Part shown: one piece after another, positions 1-6,815 of the stretch
Layout of the letters: every line of letters begins with the position of its first letter
How positions within the stretch are numbered: position 1 is the stretch's first letter
DNA from: Mycolicibacterium bacteremicum
Lineage (GTDB): Bacteria > Actinomycetota > Actinomycetes > Mycobacteriales > Mycobacteriaceae
DNA: 34,726 nucleotides
Assembly (NCBI RefSeq): GCF_002086115.1
Contig: NZ_MVHJ01000042.1
Location: 1 to 34,726, forward strand
Direction of reading: 5' to 3'
Program-made: the position numbers and the translations under genes
The notes under the pieces: generated by a model
Database searches by the model: none
Seen by the model: the letters and a program-made list of their open reading frames with translations, nothing else
What the model was told of the DNA's origin: nothing

Positions 1-103
1 GAACTGGGCCAAGATCTTCTTCAACAACAAGGGTGTCGTCGCCGCCTCCACCGCGGTCTGCCAGAACTACCCACCCGACGACATGTCCGTCTGGGTCTGG
101 TGA
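1..103 (+). CDS. C-terminal end of an unrecognised protein (partial)
   Basis: An open frame enters from the left edge and stops at TGA 101-103. It gives 33 residues beginning NWAKIFFNNKGVVAAS and ending SVWVW. The tail has one Cys and is rich in Asn and aromatic residues, which would suit an exported or cell-envelope protein, but the family cannot be told from this fragment. An imperfect hairpin follows seven bases after the stop, so this gene probably ends its transcript here. Confidence 0.6.
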   Translation, partial: NWAKIFFNNKGVVAASTAVCQNYPPDDMSVWVW

Positions 104-109
104 CCCAGG

Positions 110-169
110 GTCGAGCGTGAAACCTCGTCGGCCCGCCGGCCGAACCGCCGCAGCGGATTCACACTCGAC
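110..169 (+). terminator. Imperfect hairpin after the partial gene, probable terminator
   Basis: The 15-base arms at 110-124 and 155-169 are inverted copies (GTCGAGCGTGAAACC against the complement GTCGAGTGTGAATCC, 13 of 15 matching). The GC-rich loop contains GGCC elements. There is no T-run, as is usual for mycobacterial hairpin terminators. It lies between the stop at 103 and the next promoter at 180. Confidence 0.45.
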
Positions 170-179
170 GTCATCACGA

Positions 180-185
180 TAGATT
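180..185 (+). promoter_or_regulatory. Candidate -10 box for a leaderless transcript
   Basis: TAGATT fits the mycobacterial TANNNT -10 and ends seven bases before the GTG at 193. Transcription would then begin at the start codon itself. This supports choosing GTG 193 over the in-frame TTG at 184. Confidence 0.5.
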
Positions 186-192
186 GGCGGGC

Positions 193-759
193 GTGCCCAA
201 GCAGCGCGCCGCCCTCATCCTGACCATCGTCGGGGCGCTGCTGTGCGCGGCCGCAGTCGGTGGTTTCGTGTTCTACCGCTTCTATCTGTTGCGGCCGTAC
301 CTGTTTCATCCGCTGGCGTTCGGGGCCGTCGGCGGGGTGGCGCTGGCCGCGGCCTGTGTGCTGGGCCTGCGCCCGCCGGTGATGCGTTGGGGCGGGGCGG
401 TGCTGTGCGCGCTCGGTGCCGGGGCGGTCGCCTTCGCCGGCTGGTTCGCCACCACGTTCCAGTCCGATCTGACGGTGCAGTCCCGACAGGATTCCCCGGC
501 CGGTGGGATGGAACTCGTCGTCCTCGCGGGCAGCGCCACCTTCGCGCCGGACCCGATCTGGGAGCTGCGGGTGCGCACGGCCGCCGGTCTGCTCTCGCGA
601 GAGTACGACCTGGGGTGCGTCAATGCGGATGTGGTGGCGCTCAACGGGATCGGGTGGGTCGGGCCGCGCACCGTCCGGGCCGTGCTGTCGAATGGGATCA
701 TCGACATCGCGGTCGACGAGGCGGGTCGGCCGGACCGTATGGTCGACGCCGGCTGCTAG
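193..759 (+). CDS. Small membrane protein with three predicted helices, function unknown
   Basis: The 188-residue protein is not recognised. Its N-terminal half has three hydrophobic stretches at about residues 5-27, 33-57 and 65-88. A soluble C-terminal domain of about 100 residues follows. It is rich in beta-type segments and ends in Cys, with a second Cys in DLGCVNADV; the two could form a disulfide if the domain faces outside. The layout is that of a membrane-anchored extracytoplasmic domain. The start is set at GTG 193 because no Shine-Dalgarno sequence is present and a TANNNT box sits seven bases upstream. The gene is monocistronic, bounded by hairpins at 110-169 and 769-827, and convergent with the monooxygenase. 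Confidence 0.75.
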   Translation: MPKQRAALILTIVGALLCAAAVGGFVFYRFYLLRPYLFHPLAFGAVGGVALAAACVLGLRPPVMRWGGAVLCALGAGAVAFAGWFATTFQSDLTVQSRQDSPAGGMELVVLAGSATFAPDPIWELRVRTAAGLLSREYDLGCVNADVVALNGIGWVGPRTVRAVLSNGIIDIAVDEAGRPDRMVDAGC

Positions 760-768
760 CTCTCCCCG

Positions 769-827
769 CGAGTAGGCGCGTATGCCCCTGACAGCACTGC
801 CATTCGGGGGCATACGCGTCTCCTCGC
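769..827. terminator. Long hairpin between convergent genes, bidirectional terminator or REP-like palindrome
   Basis: A perfect 12-bp stem (CGCGTATGCCCC at 777-788 with its complement at 807-818) closes an 18-base loop. Outside it, pairing continues with a G-T pair and one mismatch to about 768/827, so the stem is around 20 bp. It fills the gap between the stops at 759 and 838 and so can end both transcripts. It is longer than a minimal terminator and could also be a dispersed palindromic repeat. Confidence 0.6.
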
Positions 828-837
828 CGAGGGGGGA

Positions 838-2667
838 TCAGGACAGGTGGTGCACCTCCTGCAGTCCGTACACCGGGGTCGGCAGGCCCTCGTAGCGGGC
901 CTTGAGCTGCAGCGCCAGATACAGCGAATAGTGCCGGGACTGATGCAGATTCCCGCCATGGAACCACAGGTTGGGCTGCTGGGTCGGCTTCCACATGTTG
1001 CGCTGTTCGCCCTCCCACGGGCCGGGATCCTTGGTGGTGTCGCTGCCCAGGCCCCACACCTTGCCGACCTTGTCGGCGACGTCCTGGCCGATGAGGTCGG
1101 CGGCCCAGCCGTTCATCGAGCCGTACCCGGTGGCGTAGACCACGACATCGGCGGGTAATTCGGTACCGTCGGCCAGCACCACCGAATCGGCGGTCAGCCG
1201 CGCCACGTCACCGTGCGCCAGCTTGATGCTGCCGTCGGCGACCAGATCGCAGGCGCCGACGTCGATGTAGTAACCCGAGCCGCGCCGCAGGTACTTCATG
1301 AACAACCCGGAACCGTCGTCGCCCCAGTCGAGTTCGAAACCGGCCGCCTCCAGCCGAGCGTAGAAGTCCTTGTCCCGCTCGCGCATCTGGTCGTACAGCG
1401 GGATCTGGAACTGGTGCATGATCCGGTACGGCAGCGAGGCGAACGTGAGATCGGCCTTCTCCGTTGTCATCCCGTCGGCCAGCGCCTGCTCCGAGTACAG
1501 CGCGCCCAGGCCGATCTCCATCAGCGAGTCCGATTTGACGATATGCGTGGAGGAGCGCTGCACCATGGTCACGTCGACACCGTTCTCGAACAGCGCCTTG
1601 CAGATGTCGTGGGCGGAATTGTTGGACCCGATGACCACGGCCCGCTTACCCACGTAGGGGTCCGGCCCGGGGTGTGCCGAGGAGTGGTGCTGGTCGCCGG
1701 TGAACTCGTCCTGGCCGGGGAACACCGGCACATTGGGCTTGCCGGACATGCCGGTGGCCAGCACCAGCTGGGTGGGGTGCAGGGTGAGCCGCTCCCCGGC
1801 GCGGTCGATCTCGACGGTCCAGGTCTGGCTGTCTTCGTCGAAGGCGGCCGACAGGCAGGTGGTCTTGGACCAATACGGCACCTCCATGACCTTGGTGTAG
1901 AACTCCAGCCAGTCGCCGATCTTGTCCTTCGGCGCGAACACCGGCCAGTTCTGCGGGAACGGCAGATACGGCAGATGGTCGTACCAGACCGGATCGTGCA
2001 GGCACAGCGACTTGTAGCGCTTACGCCACTGATCACCAGGGCGCTCGTGCCGGTCGACGACGATGGCCGGCACCCCGAGTTGGCGCAGCCGGGCGCCGAG
2101 CGCGATACCGCCCTGGCCGCCGCCGATCACCAGCGTGTACGGCTGGACGGTGCGTCCCAGCTCGGCGTCCTCGGCGGCCTTGCGTTCCGCCCAGGACCGC
2201 GGATCGGGATCGCTGCCGTGCACCGCGCCCATCACGCGACGCGTTCCCTTGGGTTCCTCGTGCCCCTTGAGTTCCTGCAGCGCGGTCAACAGCGTCCAGG
2301 CGCGGTCGGCGCCGTCGTCATCGCGCAACCGCAGATGGCCGATACCGCGGCCGGCGGCGGTCTCGAATTCGATGAACGCGGTGACGACGCCGTCGTCCTC
2401 GGTGGGGGCCTCGCGGGTGCGAAACCGTGACGGGTCCGTGCCGGTGAGGCGCTCGGTCAGCATCGCGGTGATGCTCTCGCGACCCTCCAGCGTCTTGAGG
2501 TTCCAGGTGAAGGACACCAGGTCACGCCAGAAGCTGTCGACGGCGAACAGTCCTACGGCCCGCTCGATATCGCGGGTCGCCAGTGCGGTCTCGAAATCGG
2601 CGAGCCAGGCATCCACCCGGTCCTGCGGTGAGCGGACGGGGGTGGGCGCATCAATCATCTGAGTCAT
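838..2667 (-). CDS. SnoaL/NTF2-like domain fused to an FAD/NADPH flavin monooxygenase
   Basis: The protein has 609 residues. Residues about 15-145 look like a SnoaL/NTF2-type cone domain (AWLADFETALATRDIERAVGLF, then FW and FTWNLKTLEG). A flavin-containing monooxygenase follows. It has an FAD Rossmann motif (VIGGGQGGIALGARL), an FMO-type segment (FPGQDEFTGDQHHSSAH), a second NADPH motif (AVVIGSNNSAHD) and the late ATGYGSM motif. Such enzymes put one oxygen atom into a heteroatom or ketone substrate using NADPH and O2. The start is ATG 2667; the frame stays open to GTG 2748, but that extension would run through the control region. It is divergent from an alcohol dehydrogenase, acetoin-reductase-type SDR and GAF regulator, which suggests that its substrate is a small ketone, diketone or hydroxyketone. 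That substrate is inference. Confidence 0.85.
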   Translation of the reverse strand: MTQMIDAPTPVRSPQDRVDAWLADFETALATRDIERAVGLFAVDSFWRDLVSFTWNLKTLEGRESITAMLTERLTGTDPSRFRTREAPTEDDGVVTAFIEFETAAGRGIGHLRLRDDDGADRAWTLLTALQELKGHEEPKGTRRVMGAVHGSDPDPRSWAERKAAEDAELGRTVQPYTLVIGGGQGGIALGARLRQLGVPAIVVDRHERPGDQWRKRYKSLCLHDPVWYDHLPYLPFPQNWPVFAPKDKIGDWLEFYTKVMEVPYWSKTTCLSAAFDEDSQTWTVEIDRAGERLTLHPTQLVLATGMSGKPNVPVFPGQDEFTGDQHHSSAHPGPDPYVGKRAVVIGSNNSAHDICKALFENGVDVTMVQRSSTHIVKSDSLMEIGLGALYSEQALADGMTTEKADLTFASLPYRIMHQFQIPLYDQMRERDKDFYARLEAAGFELDWGDDGSGLFMKYLRRGSGYYIDVGACDLVADGSIKLAHGDVARLTADSVVLADGTELPADVVVYATGYGSMNGWAADLIGQDVADKVGKVWGLGSDTTKDPGPWEGEQRNMWKPTQQPNLWFHGGNLHQSRHYSLYLALQLKARYEGLPTPVYGLQEVHHLS

Positions 2668-2682
2668 GTGCGCCAGCTCACA
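2667..2682. promoter_or_regulatory. Dyad operator copy A at the monooxygenase start
   Basis: TGTGCGCCAGCTCACA is a 16-bp imperfect dyad (TGTGxGCxxGCxCACA, 12 of 16 positions symmetric). It recurs without change at 2734-2749. It resembles the CRP consensus TGTGA-N6-TCACA with one change. It touches the monooxygenase start codon, so an occupied site would block that gene. Confidence 0.6.
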
Positions 2683-2702
2683 CCCGCGGCTCACGCCGGC
2701 GC

Positions 2703-2728
2703 AAGGGCTGCAACCCCCTGCAACCCTT
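2703..2728. promoter_or_regulatory. Inverted repeat between the two dyads
   Basis: AAGGGCTGCA, six bases, then TGCAACCCTT: 10-base arms matching at 9 of 10 positions. A CTGCAACCC direct repeat with a 10-bp period runs across it (2708-2716 and 2718-2726). It lies centrally in the divergent control region and is a second candidate binding site, perhaps for the GAF regulator encoded at 4620. Confidence 0.5.
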
Positions 2729-2733
2729 TCGGC

Positions 2734-2749
2734 TGTGCGCCAGCTCACA
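2734..2749. promoter_or_regulatory. Dyad operator copy B upstream of the alcohol dehydrogenase
   Basis: This is an exact second copy of TGTGCGCCAGCTCACA. It ends 13 bases before the dehydrogenase ATG and directly before its ribosome binding site AGGAAGG (2751-2757). The copies are 67 bp apart in the same orientation. Confidence 0.6.
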
Positions 2750-2762
2750 TAGGAAGGTGAGC

Positions 2763-3803
2763 ATGAAAGCAGCTGTGTACTACGGACCGAACAAGGTGGA
2801 CGTCGCCGACGTACCCGAACCGGAGCCCACGCCGGGGACGGTGAAGGTGCAGGTGGGCTACAACGGCATCTGCGGCACCGACCTACACGAGTATTACGCG
2901 GGCCCGATCTTCGTGCCGACCGAACCGCACCCGTTGACCGGGGCGCAGCTGCCGGTGGTGATGGGCCACGAGTTCGCCGGCACCATCACCGCGCTCGGCG
3001 CAGGCGTGACCGGGTGGGCCGAGGGTGATCGCGTCGCGATCGAGCCGATCTACCGCTGCGGGCGCTGCGGTCCGTGCCGGGCGGGCACCTACAACATCTG
3101 CGCGCAGATCGGCTTCCACGGCCTGATGTCCGACGGCGGAATGGCCGAGTACACCGTGGTGCCGACCGACATGCTGCACAAGCTGCCCGACAACGTCTCG
3201 CTCGAGCTCGGTGCCCTGGTCGAACCGATGTCGGTGGCCTACCACGCGGCCACCCTCGGCGATCCCGACGTCGACCGCACCGCGATGGTGTTCGGAGCCG
3301 GGCCGATCGGCATCGGATTGTGGTTCGCACTGCGCGGCAAGGGAATCGAGGATGTGTTCGTCGTCGAACCGTCGGCGACCCGCCGGTCGGCCATCGAGGC
3401 GCTCGGCGCTCGCACGCTGGACCCGACGGCGCTGGACGTGCCCGCCTTCATCGCCGATCACACCGACGGACACGGCGCCGGCGCGGTGTACGACGCCGCC
3501 GGGGTCACCCCTGCGGTCGAGACCGCACTGGCGTGTGTGGGGGCGCGCAGGGCGATGGTCAGCGTGGCGATCTACGAGAAGCCACTGACCACCCCGCTGC
3601 TCAACCTGGTGATGAACGAATCCCGCATCCAGGGCTCGCTGTGTTACACCGCAGCGGATTTCGAGGCGGTGATCGGCCTGATGGCGCGCGGCGCCTACGA
3701 CACCACCGGCTGGGTCACCGCCATCGGCATCGACGATGTCATCGACGAGGGCTTCGAAGCCCTGCACGCCGGAACCAAGATGAAAGTACTGGTGCAACCA
3801 TGA
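2763..3803 (+). CDS. Zinc-dependent alcohol dehydrogenase, (R,R)-2,3-butanediol dehydrogenase type
   Basis: The 346-residue protein is a medium-chain dehydrogenase. The catalytic zinc ligands are likely Cys37 (GICGTDLHEY), His69-Glu70 (GHEFAG) and Glu154 (ALVEPMSVAYHA). The structural zinc is held by Cys99, 102, 105 and 113. The Rossmann motif FGAGPIGIG is at about 178. The GTDLHEY segment and the EP-type third ligand are typical of the sorbitol/butanediol dehydrogenase branch, which oxidises secondary alcohols with NAD, for example 2,3-butanediol to acetoin. ATG 2763 has a good ribosome site (AGGAAGG). Its stop overlaps the next start by four bases (ATGA), so it is translationally coupled to the SDR. 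The exact secondary alcohol is not shown by sequence. Confidence 0.88.
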   Translation: MKAAVYYGPNKVDVADVPEPEPTPGTVKVQVGYNGICGTDLHEYYAGPIFVPTEPHPLTGAQLPVVMGHEFAGTITALGAGVTGWAEGDRVAIEPIYRCGRCGPCRAGTYNICAQIGFHGLMSDGGMAEYTVVPTDMLHKLPDNVSLELGALVEPMSVAYHAATLGDPDVDRTAMVFGAGPIGIGLWFALRGKGIEDVFVVEPSATRRSAIEALGARTLDPTALDVPAFIADHTDGHGAGAVYDAAGVTPAVETALACVGARRAMVSVAIYEKPLTTPLLNLVMNESRIQGSLCYTAADFEAVIGLMARGAYDTTGWVTAIGIDDVIDEGFEALHAGTKMKVLVQP

Positions 3804-4612
3804 CGCAGACAGACATGACACGCGCGATCCCCGCCCCACTGCTGGGTAAGGTGGCCCTGGTCACCGGGGCGGGCCGGGGCATCGGCCGAGGTATCGCCCA
3901 TGAGCTGGCCGGCCAGGGCGCAGATATCGCGCTGGTCGATGTCAGCGCCGATGCGCTGGCCCAGGTCGCCGCCGAGATCGTCGAAATCGGCTCCAAGGTC
4001 ACCACTTTCGTTGCCGACGTCGCCGACCGCGATGCGGTGTTCGCCGCTGTCGAGCATGCCGCCACGGCGTTGGGCGGATTCGACATCATGGTCAACAATG
4101 CCGGCATCGCGCTGGTCGGGCCGATTGCCGAGGTGACGCCCGAACAGCTGTCCCGGTTGTGGGCCATCAACGTCGACGGCGTGCTGTGGGGCATCCAGGC
4201 CGCCGTCGCCAGGTTCGCCACCCTCGGTGTCCGCGGCAAGATCATCAACGCGTCGTCCATTGCGGGGCACGAGGGATTCGCCATGCTGGGCCCCTACAGC
4301 GCGACGAAGTTCGCGGTGCGGGCGCTCACCCAGGCCGCAGCCAAGGAGCATGCGTCCGCCGGCATCACCGTCAACGCGTACTGCCCCGGGGTGGTCGGCA
4401 CCGATATGTGGGTCGAGATCGACAAGCGGTTCGCCGAACTGACCGGTGCGCAAGAGGGGGAGACCTTCGAGAAGTTTTCGGCCACCATCGCCCTGGGGCG
4501 CCCGGAGACCCCGGAGGATGTCGCCGGTTTCGTCGCCTACCTGGCCGGTCCCGGTGCGGACTACATGACCGGGCAGGCCGGGTTGATCGACGGAGGCATG
4601 GTCTACCGGTGA
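3800..4612 (+). CDS. Short-chain dehydrogenase, acetoin/diacetyl reductase (BudC) type
   Basis: The protein has 270 residues. The cofactor motif GAGRGIGRG is at about 23-31, NNAG at 99-102, the catalytic Ser at 152/153 and the YSATK motif with Tyr166 and Lys170. The C-terminal half reads PGVVGTDMWVEIDKRF and ends GADYMTGQAGLIDGGMVYR. That is very like acetoin reductase/meso-2,3-butanediol dehydrogenase, which interconverts diacetyl, acetoin and butanediol with NAD(H). Its ATG overlaps the upstream stop, and the regulator gene follows after seven bases, so the three genes form one operon. A different small hydroxyketone or diol remains possible. Confidence 0.87.
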   Translation: MTQTDMTRAIPAPLLGKVALVTGAGRGIGRGIAHELAGQGADIALVDVSADALAQVAAEIVEIGSKVTTFVADVADRDAVFAAVEHAATALGGFDIMVNNAGIALVGPIAEVTPEQLSRLWAINVDGVLWGIQAAVARFATLGVRGKIINASSIAGHEGFAMLGPYSATKFAVRALTQAAAKEHASAGITVNAYCPGVVGTDMWVEIDKRFAELTGAQEGETFEKFSATIALGRPETPEDVAGFVAYLAGPGADYMTGQAGLIDGGMVYR

Positions 4613-4619
4613 CCCGCGC

Positions 4620-5936
4620 GTGACAGCACGTGTGACGGGGAGCACAATCGTCTCCGTGGCAGGCGCCTCGACCCCCGAGCCCGCGGTCGCCGTCGGTGAC
4701 GACCCGCGTCGCTACGCCATGCTGCTCTCCGAGGTCTACGACGCGACCATGGCCGGCGGGCGATCCCCCGCCAAACCGCGTCCGGTGATCGCAGAATCTT
4801 GGAACCGGTTGTTGGACAGTGGGATCGACCCCGAGCATCACGACCCGCCGGACATCGACCGCAGCGGACTTGACCTGCTGCGACAGTCTTCGGGTCTGCT
4901 GACGGTGCTGGAGGACATCACCCGTGGGTTGGAGTCGGTGATCGCCGACGGCAGCAACATCCTGGTGGTCGCCGACGCGCGCGGGCGGGTGCTGTGGCGT
5001 TCCGGGACCCCGCGCGTGCTCGGCAATGCCGACCGACTCGGCTTCGTCGAGGGTGCCGACTGGGGGGAGTCGGCGGTCGGCACCAATGCCATCGGCACCG
5101 CGTTGGTGTCGCGGCGCGCGGTGCAGATCTTCTCCGCCGAGCACTTCCTGCGCAGCCACCACGCCTGGACCTGCGCGGGCGCGCCGATCCAGGACCCCCG
5201 CACCGGCCATGTGATCGGGGCGGTCGACGTGTCCGGGCCGGCGTCCACCGTGCACCCCACCACGATCGCGTTGGTGGACCTGGTGGCGCGCCTGGCCGAA
5301 TCGCAGTTGCGCGAGGCGCACACCCGCACCCTGGACCGGCTGCGCGCGGTGGCGGCGCCGATGCTGGCCCGGCTCGGGTCACCGGCGCTGGCCGTCGATC
5401 CGGAGGGATGGGTGGCCGCGGTCGACTCGATGCCACCGCACAATCGGATCATGTTGCCGCAGAAGGCAGGTCCCGGCCGAACCTGGATACCGGCGCTGGG
5501 GGCATGCGAGTTGGAGCCGCTGTCCGGCGGGTGGTTGGTACGTCCGGTCCGCAGCGAGGACGGCACGGCAGCCTCGGACCTCACGGTCGACCTGCGCCAC
5601 CAGCCTGCACTCGAGCTGTCCGGGCCATCCGGGTCGTGGCGGCAGGACATCTCGCCACGGCACGCCGAGATCCTGCTGGTGCTCGCCACCCACCGCGGTG
5701 GGCGCACCGCGCCGGAACTCGCGGCCGACCTCTACGGCGACCGGAGCAGGGTGGTCACCGTGCGGGCCGAGATGTCGCGGTTGCGCAAGCAGCTGGTGGG
5801 CATCATCGAGGCACAGCCGTACCGGTTCGCCGAGGGAATCGGTGTCCGGGTGCGCCGCCCGGCGGATCCGGCGGCGTTGCTGCCGTCCTCGACCGCGCCG
5901 GCGATCCACGCCGCCCGCGGTCAGGTTGCGACGTAG
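4620..5936 (+). CDS. GAF-domain transcriptional regulator, AcoR-like sensor half with a winged-helix C-terminus
   Basis: The protein has about 438 residues. Residues about 100-230 form a GAF domain of the AcoR/DhaR kind: WGESAVGTNAIGTAL, then QIFSAEHFLRSHHAWTCAGAPI and DPRTGHVIGAVDVSG. There is no sigma-54-type AAA+ domain. The C-terminal third (SPRHAEILLVLATHRGGRTA, then ELAADLYGDRS and RAEMSRLRKQL) looks like a winged helix rather than a Fis helix-turn-helix. In AcoR-type proteins the GAF domain senses the pathway substrate, so this is the likely local regulator of the butanediol/acetoin-type operon and the divergent monooxygenase. In-frame GTG codons at 4632 and 4656 are other possible starts. 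Its 3' end overlaps the convergent dioxygenase gene by 16 bp. Confidence 0.8.
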   Translation: MTARVTGSTIVSVAGASTPEPAVAVGDDPRRYAMLLSEVYDATMAGGRSPAKPRPVIAESWNRLLDSGIDPEHHDPPDIDRSGLDLLRQSSGLLTVLEDITRGLESVIADGSNILVVADARGRVLWRSGTPRVLGNADRLGFVEGADWGESAVGTNAIGTALVSRRAVQIFSAEHFLRSHHAWTCAGAPIQDPRTGHVIGAVDVSGPASTVHPTTIALVDLVARLAESQLREAHTRTLDRLRAVAAPMLARLGSPALAVDPEGWVAAVDSMPPHNRIMLPQKAGPGRTWIPALGACELEPLSGGWLVRPVRSEDGTAASDLTVDLRHQPALELSGPSGSWRQDISPRHAEILLVLATHRGGRTAPELAADLYGDRSRVVTVRAEMSRLRKQLVGIIEAQPYRFAEGIGVRVRRPADPAALLPSSTAPAIHAARGQVAT

Positions 5937-6688
5937 GACGTCATCGACAGCGAGCCGTAGCTGTAACCGTCGACCAACACCGAGGCCGGCCGGGTGCCGG
6001 CGATACCGGCGAAGTACAGCATCGGGATGAAGTGGTCCGGCGTCGGGACCGCGGTCGGATAGTCCTCGTGCTCGACGAGCGCCAGGACGTCCCCGGGCGT
6101 GGTGGTCAGGATCTGCCGGGCGGCCCCGTCGAACCGTGTCGCCCAATCGAATCCGCTGTCGGCGAAGCCGGAATCCAGCATCCGCAGATTGTGCACGATG
6201 TTGCCGCTGCCGAGCACCAGCACGCCGGCATCCCGCAGCGGTGCCAGCCGGGCACCCAGATTGAGGTGATACTCCAACGGCTGCTCGGCATTGATCGACA
6301 ACTGCGCGACGGGGATGTCGGCCTCGGGGAATGCGTGCACCAGCACCGACCAGGCGCCGTGGTCGATACCCCAGCTGTCCTCATCGGCACCCACCCAGGT
6401 CGGTTGCACCAGCTCGGCGATCTCGTCGACCAGTGCGGGTGATCCCGGTGCGGGATAACGGATGTCGAAGAGCTCGCGGGGGAATCCGTAGAAGTCGTGG
6501 ATGGTGCGTGGCCAGGACATCGCGGTGACGGCGGTGGCGTTGATGTACCAGTGTGCGCTGATGACCAGGATGGCGCGCGGTCGCGGCACCGACTGTCCGA
6601 AGGCCCGCCACGCCGCGGTGTAGCGGTTGTCGTCGACGGCGTTCATCGGGCTGCCATGGCCGATGAACGCGGCAGGCATGGCGTTCAT
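5921..6688 (-). CDS. Extradiol ring-cleavage dioxygenase, LigB superfamily (DODA/YgiD type)
   Basis: The protein has 255 residues, a normal length for the family. Conserved segments are FIGHGSPMNAV (His11), VISAHWY (His46), GIDHGAW (His110), LGSGNIVHNL and TPDHFIPMLY (His219). In this family His residues of this pattern bind one catalytic metal ion, and the enzyme opens catechol-type rings such as DOPA with O2. The natural substrate here is unknown. The start is ATG 6688, with ATG 6679 as an alternative. A TAGCGT box six bases upstream of 6688 suggests a leaderless or nearly leaderless transcript. It is divergent from the FprA-like gene and convergent with the GAF regulator. Confidence 0.88.
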   Translation of the reverse strand: MNAMPAAFIGHGSPMNAVDDNRYTAAWRAFGQSVPRPRAILVISAHWYINATAVTAMSWPRTIHDFYGFPRELFDIRYPAPGSPALVDEIAELVQPTWVGADEDSWGIDHGAWSVLVHAFPEADIPVAQLSINAEQPLEYHLNLGARLAPLRDAGVLVLGSGNIVHNLRMLDSGFADSGFDWATRFDGAARQILTTTPGDVLALVEHEDYPTAVPTPDHFIPMLYFAGIAGTRPASVLVDGYSYGSLSMTSYVAT

Positions 6689-6776
6689 GATTCGACGCTA
6701 CCGTCGGATTTCGCCGGGCGCGCAGTCGGTGTGATCGAGGTCTCGGACGGAGGTCTTGCGGTACGCCCGTACCAAG

Positions 6777-6795
6777 TTAGGGTCGCCTTACCCAT
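6777..6795 (+). promoter_or_regulatory. Candidate IdeR iron box before the FprA-like gene
   Basis: TTAGGGTCGCCTTACCCAT matches the mycobacterial IdeR box TTAGGTTAGGCTAACCTAA at 13 of 19 positions, including TTAGG and the ACC core of the right half. It ends 20 bases before the ATG at 6816, where IdeR-iron would repress the gene. The score is at the low edge of accepted boxes. Confidence 0.4.
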
Positions 6796-6815
6796 GTCTG
6801 GAAGTGAGGTGCTCA

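Noticed and set aside
1213..2430. 405-residue open frame on the plus strand across the monooxygenase gene
   Set aside because: It is a GC-rich shadow frame: the opposite strand encodes clear FAD and NADPH motifs, while this frame shows only Gly, Val, Arg and His-rich sequence without domain features.
3074..4612. 512-residue open frame joining the alcohol dehydrogenase and SDR regions
   Set aside because: Its first 210 residues are Arg-rich out-of-frame translation of the dehydrogenase; only the part from 3800 is real, and it has its own ATG overlapping the upstream stop.
4994..6442. 482-residue plus-strand frame over the regulator and dioxygenase
   Set aside because: Out of frame with the GAF regulator motifs and antisense to the dioxygenase metal-binding motifs; no domain recognised.
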